A stretch of 22,870 bases of DNA from JAIVHA01 sp965367295 (GTDB lineage: Bacteria; Pseudomonadota; Gammaproteobacteria; DSM-19610): NCBI GenBank assembly GCA_965367295.1, contig CBDUHN010000048.1, forward strand, positions 1 to 22,870, written 5' to 3'. This document shows, piece after piece, positions 7,954 to 14,530 of the stretch. Each line of letters begins with the position of its first letter. Position 1 is the first letter of the stretch. The position numbers and the translations under genes were made by a program. The notes below the pieces were generated by a model. The model saw nothing but the letters and a program-made list of their open reading frames with translations, did no database searches and had not been told where the DNA came from.

Positions 7954-8411
7954 ACCCCAAACGCCGCCGTCGGCTGATCGCCGTGGTCATGATCGTCGCC
8001 GGGATCGGCGTTGCCGCCGCCCTCGGCCTCAGCGCCTTCCAGGAAAACCTGCTGTTCTTCTTCAGCCCCACGCAGATCGAAGCGGGCGAGGCACCGAAAG
8101 ACCGCGCCTTCCGGCTTGGCGGCCTGGTGAAACAGGGCACCGTGCAACGCGATGGGGACAGCCTGCGGGTGCTGTTCGTCATCACTGACACCCTGAAGGA
8201 AATCCAGGTGGATTACACCGGTATCCTGCCGGACCTGTTCCGCGAGGGACAGGGCATCGTCGCCCTCGGACGGCTCGGTAGCAACGGAGTGTTCATGGCC
8301 GAGGAGGTCCTGGCCAAACATGACGAAAATTACATGCCGCCGGAAGTGGCGGATGCGTTGAAAACCGCTCACGAAGAAGGTGTCCGACAGGCACAGGAGG
8401 CTGCCCGATGA
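7950..8411 (+). CDS. ccmE: Periplasmic haem chaperone CcmE
   Basis: CcmE carries haem covalently from CcmC to CcmF/CcmH. The 153 residues include an N-terminal signal anchor (about 9-29) after a basic RRRR start, an OB-fold beta domain, and the signature HDENY with the haem-binding His124 and Tyr128. The charged C-terminal tail is flexible, as usual. The gene overlaps ccmD and ccmF by 4 nt each. Confidence 0.97.
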   Translation: MNPKRRRRLIAVVMIVAGIGVAAALGLSAFQENLLFFFSPTQIEAGEAPKDRAFRLGGLVKQGTVQRDGDSLRVLFVITDTLKEIQVDYTGILPDLFREGQGIVALGRLGSNGVFMAEEVLAKHDENYMPPEVADALKTAHEEGVRQAQEAAR

Positions 8412-10396
8412 TCGCGGAACTGGGACATTACGCCCTGATCCTTGCCCTGTGCATGGCACTGGTGCAATCGATCCTGCCCATCGCCGGAGCGGCGCGTGGC
8501 AATGCTGCCTGGATGGCCGTGGCGCGACCGGCGGCGCTGGCGCAGTTCCTCACGATATCCATCGCCTTCGGCGCCCTCGCCTGGGCCTTCATCAGCAATG
8601 ATTTCTCCGTCGCCTACGTGGCGCGGAACTCCAATCTTTCGTTGCCACTTCAGTACCGCATCTCCGCCGTGTGGGGCAGCCACGAGGGTTCGCTGTTGCT
8701 ATGGGTGTTCATTCTCAGCATCTGGGGCATGGCCGTGGCCATTTTCAGCCGCAGCCTGCCGCGGGAAACCGCTGCCCGGGTACTCGGGGTGATGGGCCTG
8801 ATCGGCATCGGCTTCCTGCTGTTCATGTTGATGACCTCCAATCCTTTCGAACGCCTGTTCCCCGCTCCGTTTGATGGCCGCGATCTCAACCCGCTGCTGC
8901 AGGATCCAGGCCTGGTGATCCATCCACCGATGCTCTACATGGGCTATGTGGGATTCTCTGTGGCCTTCGCCTTCGCCATCGCCGCCCTGCTCGGCGGCTC
9001 CCTCGATGCCACCTGGGCACGCTGGTCCCGTCCCTGGACCACGGTGGCCTGGATGTTCCTCACCATCGGCATCACCCTGGGCAGCTGGTGGGCCTACTAT
9101 GAACTGGGCTGGGGTGGCTGGTGGTTCTGGGACCCGGTGGAAAATGCCTCCTTCATGCCCTGGCTGGTGGGCACGGCGCTGATCCATTCGCTGGCGGTCA
9201 CGGAAAAACGCGGTGCCGCCAAGAACTGGACCCTGCTGCTGGCCATCTTCGCCTTTTCCCTGAGCCTGCTCGGCACCTTCCTGGTACGCTCCGGCGTGCT
9301 CACCTCCGTGCACGCCTTTGCCACCGATCCGGAACGCGGCATATTCATCCTTGCCTTCCTCGGTGTGGTGGTCGGCGGCTCACTGATGCTGTATGCCTGG
9401 CGTGCCCCGGCGGTGAAAAGCGCCGCTCATTTCGCACCGCTGTCCCGGGAAACCCTGCTGCTCAGCAACGGCCTGCTGTTCGTGGTGGCCGCCGCCAGTG
9501 TCCTGCTCGGTACCATCTATCCGCTGGTAATGGATGCCTTCAACCTGGGCAAGATCTCCGTCGGCCCGCCCTACTTCAATGCCGTGTTCGTACCGCTGAT
9601 GATCCCGGTGGTGTTTCTCATGGCCGTGGGCCCGCTGACCCGCTGGAAACAGCAGGCACTGGGGCCATTGGTGAAACAACTGCGCTTCGTGATGCTGGCC
9701 AGTATTCTGCTCGGCGGCCTGATGCTGGTCATGGTCACGGACACCCGGCCGGTGATGGTTGGCGTGGCACTGGCGCTGGCCTTCTGGGTGTTGATCGCCA
9801 GTTTCATGGAACTGCGCCGCAAGCTGAACAACAAGGCGGATCTCTGGTCCGGGCTGAAGTCCCTGCGTACCAGTTACTACGGCATGCTGGTGGCCCACCT
9901 GGGGATTGCGGTCACCATGGTCGGCATCGCCTGCACCAGTTATTTCAGTATCGAAAAGGATGTGCGGCTGGCGCCCGGTGAAGTGCTCACCATCTCCGGC
10001 TATGGCTTCAGTTTCCATGGCGTGCAGGATATCCAGGGACCGAACTATATCGCCCGCCGCGGCGAAATCCAGGTGGAACGTAACGGCAAGCTGGTCGCCC
10101 TGCTCCATCCGGAAAAGCGCGTCTACCAGGTTCAGCAAAATCCCATGACCGAGGCGGGTATCGATGCCGGATTCTTCCGCGATCTCTACGTGGCATTGGG
10201 TGAACCCCTCAATGACGGTGCCTGGAGTGTGCGCGTATACGTGAAACCCTTCGTGCGCTGGATCTGGCTCGGCGGCCTGATCATGGCCTTTGGCGGTTTC
10301 CTGGCGGTGATCGATCGGCGCTACCGCATGGCCGTGCCGGTGACGCAGACCTCGCGGGCCACGGGCAGCCAGAATCCAATAAAGGGAGAAGCCTGA
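8408..10396 (+). CDS. ccmF: Cytochrome c haem lyase subunit CcmF
   Basis: CcmF is the large membrane component of the system I haem ligation complex. The 662 residues are close to E. coli CcmF (647). The WWD motif GWGGWWFWDPVENASF (234-249) is intact, and conserved histidines fall at H172 (in IHPPMLYMGY), H260, H302 and H497 (in VAHLGI), matching the pattern described for E. coli CcmF. About 14 to 15 hydrophobic helices are visible, with a periplasmic domain before the last one. It overlaps ccmE by ATGA and ccmG by one base (TGATG). Confidence 0.97.
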   Translation: MIAELGHYALILALCMALVQSILPIAGAARGNAAWMAVARPAALAQFLTISIAFGALAWAFISNDFSVAYVARNSNLSLPLQYRISAVWGSHEGSLLLWVFILSIWGMAVAIFSRSLPRETAARVLGVMGLIGIGFLLFMLMTSNPFERLFPAPFDGRDLNPLLQDPGLVIHPPMLYMGYVGFSVAFAFAIAALLGGSLDATWARWSRPWTTVAWMFLTIGITLGSWWAYYELGWGGWWFWDPVENASFMPWLVGTALIHSLAVTEKRGAAKNWTLLLAIFAFSLSLLGTFLVRSGVLTSVHAFATDPERGIFILAFLGVVVGGSLMLYAWRAPAVKSAAHFAPLSRETLLLSNGLLFVVAAASVLLGTIYPLVMDAFNLGKISVGPPYFNAVFVPLMIPVVFLMAVGPLTRWKQQALGPLVKQLRFVMLASILLGGLMLVMVTDTRPVMVGVALALAFWVLIASFMELRRKLNNKADLWSGLKSLRTSYYGMLVAHLGIAVTMVGIACTSYFSIEKDVRLAPGEVLTISGYGFSFHGVQDIQGPNYIARRGEIQVERNGKLVALLHPEKRVYQVQQNPMTEAGIDAGFFRDLYVALGEPLNDGAWSVRVYVKPFVRWIWLGGLIMAFGGFLAVIDRRYRMAVPVTQTSRATGSQNPIKGEA

Positions 10397-10929
10397 TGTG
10401 GCGCTACCTGATTCCCCTCGGGGTATTCCTCGGGCTGGTGGCATTGTTTTTCGTCGGCCTGCAGCATGACCCCCGCCGCGTACCGTCGCCCCTGATCGAC
10501 AAGCCGGCGCCGGCCTTTGCACTGCCGCAGGTGGAGGATGCCGCACCGGTATTGAGTAGTGATGTCTTCCAGCATCAGGTTTCCCTGCTCAATGTGTGGG
10601 CCAGCTGGTGTGTAGCCTGTCGCTCCGAACATCCCTTCCTGATGGAGCTGGCGCGCAGCCAGCGTATTCCCGTATACGGCCTTAATTACAAGGACCGGCG
10701 CGAGGACGCCTTGCGTTGGCTGGCGCAGCATGGCAATCCCTATCTCGCCAGCGGTTTTGACGAAGCGGGTCGCGTAGGCATCGACTATGGCGTATATGGT
10801 GTGCCGGAAACCTTCCTGGTCGACCGCAAGGGCATCATCCGCTACAAGCAGATCGGTCCGCTCACCCGTGATGACTGGAACAACATCATTCTGCCAATGA
10901 TTCAAAAACTGGAAGCGGAGGCATCATGA
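10396..10929 (+). CDS. ccmG: Thiol:disulfide interchange protein CcmG/DsbE
   Basis: This membrane-tethered thioredoxin-like protein keeps apocytochrome CxxCH cysteines reduced. The 177 residues have an N-terminal anchor (about 4-22), an active site WCVAC (C72, C75) and the cis-proline loop YGVPET (P137), as expected for CcmG. The start overlaps the ccmF stop by one base. Its own TGA overlaps the ATG of a 43-codon ORF, not ccmH itself. Confidence 0.96.
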   Translation: MWRYLIPLGVFLGLVALFFVGLQHDPRRVPSPLIDKPAPAFALPQVEDAAPVLSSDVFQHQVSLLNVWASWCVACRSEHPFLMELARSQRIPVYGLNYKDRREDALRWLAQHGNPYLASGFDEAGRVGIDYGVYGVPETFLVDRKGIIRYKQIGPLTRDDWNNIILPMIQKLEAEAS

Positions 10930-11057
10930 TGGCATTCGCTTTCCATTCGGCCCTGCTGGCCCGGCAGCCTGTGAAAGATGTGTTGGGGGATGCGGGCGTG
11001 GCAATCGATCCCCCCTTTCCCTCAGGGAGAGGACCTGCCTCGGGGGCACGACCATGA
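10926..11057 (+). CDS. Possible 43-residue ORF bridging ccmG and ccmH
   Basis: An uninterrupted 44-codon frame starts at an ATG that overlaps the ccmG stop by ATGA and ends in a TGA that overlaps the ccmH ATG by ATGA. The predicted peptide is Ala/Gly/Pro-rich without any domain, and its second half is encoded by a GGGAGAGG-type repeat. I infer either a coupling ORF that lets ribosomes move from ccmG to ccmH, or the relic of an older ccmH start displaced by insertion of a repeat. The peptide itself probably has no function. The frame could be chance: at this GC content a 43-codon open stretch is not rare, but the exact double overlap is less expected. Confidence 0.4.
   Translation: MMAFAFHSALLARQPVKDVLGDAGVAIDPPFPSGRGPASGARP
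11018..11032. repeat. REP-like palindrome in ccmG-ccmH gap
   Basis: TCCCT-C-AGGGA (11018-11028) forms a short palindrome followed by GAGG, inside a C-run/G-run environment. It resembles the intercistronic hairpins at 1258-1282 and 6989-7043. It lies in the only sizeable gap of the distal ccm operon. Confidence 0.45.
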
Positions 11058-11533
11058 AAGGTATCCAATCGCTTTTTGCATTTATCCTGCTGTTCTCCAG
11101 CTTGAACCTGCTGGCCGCCATTGATCCCTTCACCTTCGATAACCCGGCGCAGGAAAGCCAGTTTCGGGAACTCACAGAACAGCTGCGCTGCCTGGTCTGC
11201 CAGAACCAGTCCCTGGCCGATTCCAATGCCGGCCTGGCGGGGGACCTGCGCCGCGAGGTCTACCAGATGGTGGAAGCCGGCAACAGCAACCAGCAGGTGG
11301 TGGATTTCATGGTAGCGCGCTACGGTGATTTCGTGCTCTACAACCCACCGGTAAAGCCCACCACCTGGCTGCTATGGGCCGGCCCTTTGCTGTTGCTGCT
11401 CACGGGCATCCTCATACTCGCCCTGTGGATGCGCGGTCGAACCCGCAGCAGTGAAGCCCCTCTGTCCGAAGCCGAACAGGCTCGCCTGAAGCAACTACTT
11501 ACCCGCAAAGAAACCCATTCCCATGATGATTGA
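11054..11533 (+). CDS. ccmH: Cytochrome c maturation protein CcmH (short form)
   Basis: CcmH is a periplasmic, membrane-anchored thioredox protein that handles apocytochrome thiols with CcmG and the CcmF lyase. The 159 residues have a signal peptide (1-22), the LRCLVCQNQ motif (C46, C49), and one C-terminal transmembrane helix (about 104-125). This is the short form found where CcmI is separate; E. coli has the two fused. The Shine-Dalgarno sequence is poor (G-runs about 15-30 nt upstream), so expression may depend on coupling from upstream. The stop overlaps ccmI. Confidence 0.95.
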   Translation: MKGIQSLFAFILLFSSLNLLAAIDPFTFDNPAQESQFRELTEQLRCLVCQNQSLADSNAGLAGDLRREVYQMVEAGNSNQQVVDFMVARYGDFVLYNPPVKPTTWLLWAGPLLLLLTGILILALWMRGRTRSSEAPLSEAEQARLKQLLTRKETHSHDD

Positions 11534-12821
11534 ATTCTGGCTGCCCGCCGCAGCACTTACCTTCGTAGTACTGGCATTAGTGGTTTACCCCCTGTTGCGC
11601 ACACCGCGGAAAACCGTTACGGAAGACCCTGCTGCGCTCCATACACGGCTGCACACCCGGCGACTGGCCGAACTGGAAGCAGAACGGGACAACGGCAACC
11701 TAGATGCCACCCAGTTCAACGCCGCACGCGAGGAACTGGAACGTGAACTGCTGCATGACACCGAGCAGGCGACGCCCCCCCATGTGGCCAGCAGCAGTGG
11801 CCGCTGGGTTGCTGGGGTGGTGATCGTGGCCGTGCCGCTACTGGCCATCATGCTCTACCAGCAGTTGGGAGCCGTGAATCAGGCCCAGTCCATGCCGGCA
11901 CAACAGGCACAGATGTCCGCACCCGCGAGCATGCCCGCCAATGGTCAAAAGAACCTGCCGTCCATCGAAGAGATGGTGGCGGGCCTGGCGGCGAAAATGG
12001 CAGAAAATCCAGATAATGCCGATGGCTGGGTACTGCTGGGCCGGTCCTATCTCGCGCTGCAACGGTATGACGATGCAGTGAATGCCTATGCCAGGGCCTT
12101 TACCCTGCAACCCGACGACGCTACGACCATGACCCGCTACGCCGAGGCCATGGCGCTTGCCAATAACAACCTCCTGGCCGGCCGGCCCGTTGAACTCATC
12201 CAGCGTGCCCTCAGTCTCGAACCGCAGAATCCCGATGCCCTGTGGCTATCCGCCATGTCCTTTGCCCAGCTTGGACGGTACCCGGACGCCATCGGCCAGC
12301 TGCGCAGCCTGTTGCAAGTGGTGACGCCCGACAGCCCCGATGCGCAGATGGTGCAGGACCAGATCGCCCAACTCCAGGAACAGATCGACGGTCCGCTGGA
12401 ATCCGTAGTGCCGGCACCCGCCGTGGCACAGGCCCCCGCCCAACCTTCACCGGCACCCGCACCGGCCACCAGTGGCCCTGCGATCACCGTAGCGGTCAGC
12501 CTGGCGCCGGAACTACAGTCCCGCATGGCACCGGGTGACACCCTGTTCATCTATGCCCGTGCCGTTTCCGGACCACGCATGCCGCTGGCCATGGCACGTC
12601 TGACCGCTGCTGATCTGCCGGTAACGGTGAGCCTGGACGATGGCAGCGCCATGATGCCCGCCATGAAGCTGTCCAACTTCGATGAGGTGATGGTGATGGC
12701 ACGGATATCGAAATCCGGCAATGCCATGACCCAGAGCGGCGACCTGCTGGGCAGTACCGGCCCGGTGAAGGTCAAGTCATCACCCAGTGTGTCGGTGAAC
12801 ATCGGAGAGCAGGTGCCGTAG
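11523..12821 (+). CDS. ccmI: Cytochrome c maturation protein CcmI (apocytochrome chaperone, TPR)
   Basis: CcmI binds the C-terminus of apocytochromes and delivers them to CcmF-CcmH. The 432 residues show two transmembrane helices (about 6-25 and 95-113) around a charged helical loop with LHTRRLAELEAERDNG. TPR-type helices span about 145-275, including DGWVLLGRSYLALQRYDDAVNAY. An Ala/Pro-rich linker (about 285-310) precedes a C-terminal beta-rich domain. Two adjacent ATGs (11523, 11526) could start it, overlapping ccmH by 11 or 8 nt. It is the last gene of the ccm operon. Confidence 0.93.
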   Translation: MMIEFWLPAAALTFVVLALVVYPLLRTPRKTVTEDPAALHTRLHTRRLAELEAERDNGNLDATQFNAAREELERELLHDTEQATPPHVASSSGRWVAGVVIVAVPLLAIMLYQQLGAVNQAQSMPAQQAQMSAPASMPANGQKNLPSIEEMVAGLAAKMAENPDNADGWVLLGRSYLALQRYDDAVNAYARAFTLQPDDATTMTRYAEAMALANNNLLAGRPVELIQRALSLEPQNPDALWLSAMSFAQLGRYPDAIGQLRSLLQVVTPDSPDAQMVQDQIAQLQEQIDGPLESVVPAPAVAQAPAQPSPAPAPATSGPAITVAVSLAPELQSRMAPGDTLFIYARAVSGPRMPLAMARLTAADLPVTVSLDDGSAMMPAMKLSNFDEVMVMARISKSGNAMTQSGDLLGSTGPVKVKSSPSVSVNIGEQVP

Positions 12822-12867
12822 GGAGAGGTTGCCCGCATATATTCGGACCTAAGGGGAACTGCACGGC

Positions 12868-12895
12868 TTTTTTTGCAGGCCCGTATTCATGCGAA
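12868..12895. repeat. Direct repeat copy 1 (T7-GCAGG ... ATTCAT)
   Basis: Seven Ts, then GCAGG and a diverged ATTCAT-centred palindrome (CGTATTCATGCGAA). This matches 13069-13096 in the same orientation, with identity in the T7GCAGG block and the ATTCAT core. A short GAATGGCT follows both copies at slightly different distances. The two copies flank the dRS3-like element. Confidence 0.55.
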
Positions 12896-12942
12896 TTTCG
12901 AAGGGCCTGTGGTGAATGGCTCTTAGTTAAGGATCCTACTGC

Positions 12943-13023
12943 CGTCACCCCGGCGCAGGCAGGGGGCCAGGACGCGGCAATGGGCAGGGTAATGCCTGGA
13001 TTCCGGCTTGCGCCGGAATGACG
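12943..13023. repeat. dRS3/REP-like palindromic element (about 81 bp)
   Basis: The ends are imperfect terminal inverted repeats: CGTCACCCCGGCGCAGGC at the left and the reverse complement of CGTCATTCCGGCGCAAGC at the right (15 of 18 positions match). The right end also forms its own perfect hairpin ATTCCGGC-TTGC-GCCGGAAT. This is the pattern of the widespread proteobacterial CGTCATTCC...GGAATGACG intergenic repeats (dRS3 and NEMIS-like in Neisseria). It is non-coding. Confidence 0.65.
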
Positions 13024-13068
13024 AAAATGGGGGTTTCCGGCTTAACCAAGTGCCATTCGGATCTGTGG

Positions 13069-13096
13069 TTTTTTTGCAGGTCTGAATTCATTCGGA
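13069..13096. repeat. Direct repeat copy 2, overlapping the end of the Mqo-like gene
   Basis: T7-GCAGG is followed by GTCTGAAT-TC-ATTCGGAC (13080-13097), an 8-bp palindrome with one G-T mismatch. It supplies the last codons and stop (TGA, complement of 13088-13090) of the minus-strand Mqo-like gene. A related hairpin follows the pyruvate kinase stop at 14513-14530, so this is a small dispersed repeat rather than a one-off. Confidence 0.55.
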
Positions 13097-14443
13097 CGAA
13101 TGGCTGACATCTCCGCCCAGTTCCTCCCGGAACCGCGCCTCATCCACGACGGCCCCCAGAAACTCCGCCACCGATCGCATGTCCTTCTCGGCATTTTCCA
13201 GGCATGAAGTGCCACCCGGTGACGGGGTCATGTTGAAGATCGCACCAATGCCGGTATCGATCTTCGCCTCGCCCATGAGCAGCTTCATGTTCGGCTTGTC
13301 GATCAGCTGTGGCCGGATGCCGCCTACCTTGCGGGCAAATTCCAGATCGCGGAAGCGCAGCGACGGCACGATTTTACGCACGTCCTTGAGAAAGAGGATT
13401 TTGCGGATAAGCGGAATCTCAAACAGCAAGTTCCGCAGCATATAGTTGCGAATATCCGCCACCCGGAACAGGTCCCACAACACCTTCGCCACCCGGCCAT
13501 CGAAACGGAACACCCGCAGGAAATCCGGCAGGGTGCGGTAGTTATAGCGTTCCAGGATGGGCAGGATCAGGGCCGTGGGCCCGAAGCGGGTCTTGCCCGG
13601 CACCTGTACATCGGGATCACCGTGAATGGCGGCAAAGGGCAGCTTGTCGTTCTGTACCGTATACACCTTGCCGTTGAGGATCTGCGGCGTGAAATAATAG
13701 CTGCCGGCCACCGGCAAACAGGAGAAATGCAGACCATAGCCAAGATCCTGCGCCAGCTTCAGACTGTGACCACCTGCACACACCACCAGGCTGCGGGCCT
13801 GGTAACAGGTATGGGCGGTCTCCACCAGGAAGCGTTCTCCTTCGACACGGATATGCTGCACCGTTTCGTTGTATCGCACATCAATGGTCTTGCCCTGCTG
13901 TTTCAACGCCTGGCGCACAAAGGAACGGGCGGCCGCTTCGAAATCCACCGCGGTGTATTCATCGGTCGAACCAAGTGCGATCATCTCTTCATCGCGCAGC
14001 TTGCCATTCATCGCCGTGGCCACGGCGGGCTCGATCCTGGCAATGGCCTTTTGATCCAGCAGTTGCAGGTGGGGGTAATGGGGACTGAGTTGCTTGAAGC
14101 GTTCCCGTAACAGATCACACTCCCGCTTCCCCACCCCGAGCACCATTTTCGGGTACTGGAAGATCAGGTGTTCCCTGTCCGGCTGGCTCAGGCAGTAGCG
14201 GGCCAGCATGCGAGCTGCACGCTGCACCTTGAGGGCCTTCTCGAGGGTGTAATTGGTTTCGATATCGCCACAATGCAGGGTCTGGCTATTGTTGCTGGCC
14301 AGCGAATTGACGCGCGCGGGCGCAGCATATTTCTCCAGCAGACAGATGGACTGGATATTGGTATAGCGTGCACTCAGGTACAATAGTGCGGCACCCGAGA
14401 TGCCGCCGCCAATGATCAGTTGGTCGTATACTTCATTTGCCAT
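13088..14443 (-). CDS. FAD-dependent oxidoreductase, malate:quinone oxidoreductase-like
   Basis: This 451-residue protein opens with a Rossmann FAD-binding motif (LIIGGGISGAALLY, GxGxxG at 12-17). It continues with regions resembling membrane-associated malate:quinone oxidoreductase (Mqo): ARVNSLASNNSQTLHCGDIETNYT near residues 44-67, and a C-terminal glycine-rich FAD contact with MTPSPGGTSCLENA. Classic Mqo oxidises L-malate to oxaloacetate and reduces quinone at the inner membrane face, and is usually about 490-500 residues. The shorter length and diverged core leave substrate identity open (malate, L-2-hydroxyglutarate or another 2-hydroxy acid). The ATG at 14443 has only a weak GGAT ribosome site. 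It lies 87 nt downstream of pyruvate kinase in the same direction. Confidence 0.72.
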   Translation of the reverse strand: MANEVYDQLIIGGGISGAALLYLSARYTNIQSICLLEKYAAPARVNSLASNNSQTLHCGDIETNYTLEKALKVQRAARMLARYCLSQPDREHLIFQYPKMVLGVGKRECDLLRERFKQLSPHYPHLQLLDQKAIARIEPAVATAMNGKLRDEEMIALGSTDEYTAVDFEAAARSFVRQALKQQGKTIDVRYNETVQHIRVEGERFLVETAHTCYQARSLVVCAGGHSLKLAQDLGYGLHFSCLPVAGSYYFTPQILNGKVYTVQNDKLPFAAIHGDPDVQVPGKTRFGPTALILPILERYNYRTLPDFLRVFRFDGRVAKVLWDLFRVADIRNYMLRNLLFEIPLIRKILFLKDVRKIVPSLRFRDLEFARKVGGIRPQLIDKPNMKLLMGEAKIDTGIGAIFNMTPSPGGTSCLENAEKDMRSVAEFLGAVVDEARFREELGGDVSHSSE

Positions 14444-14512
14444 TCAGAAAATCCAGCCGTACTAAATTGATTGGGGTACCTTACCAGTGCCTGATTACTT
14501 GGAACACGGCTT

Positions 14513-14530
14513 GTCCGAATAAATCCGGAC
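14513..14530 (-). terminator. Hairpin immediately after the pyruvate kinase stop
   Basis: GTCCG-AATAAATC-CGGAC forms a 5-bp stem directly after the pyk TAG on the minus strand. It has no following T-run, so a rho-independent terminator is doubtful. It belongs to the same small palindromic repeat family as 13080-13097. Confidence 0.3.

Larger units (their letters stand above)
12822..13087. other. Convergent intergenic region with repeats
   Basis: This 266-base gap between the converging ccmI and Mqo-like genes contains no plausible gene. It holds two copies of a T7-GCAGG direct repeat and between them a dRS3/REP-like palindromic element, each listed separately. An imperfectly T-flanked hairpin (CAGGCCC 12876-12882 with GGGCCTG 12903-12909) is present. 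Its T-run lies before the stem on the plus strand, so it is not a standard rho-independent terminator in either direction. Confidence 0.6.

Noticed and set aside
9121..9981. 286-codon plus-strand frame within ccmF
   Set aside because: It is an out-of-frame shadow of ccmF, rich in Arg/Gly/Ala without any motif.
9380..10546. 388-codon minus-strand open frame opposite ccmF/ccmG
   Set aside because: It is His/Gln-rich low-complexity sequence with no domain, entirely antisense to a clear ccmF; long antisense frames are expected at this GC content.
12861..12909. Rho-independent terminator after ccmI
   Set aside because: The T-run precedes the CAGGCCC/GGGCCTG stem on the plus strand and becomes an A-run on the minus strand, so the order is wrong in both directions.
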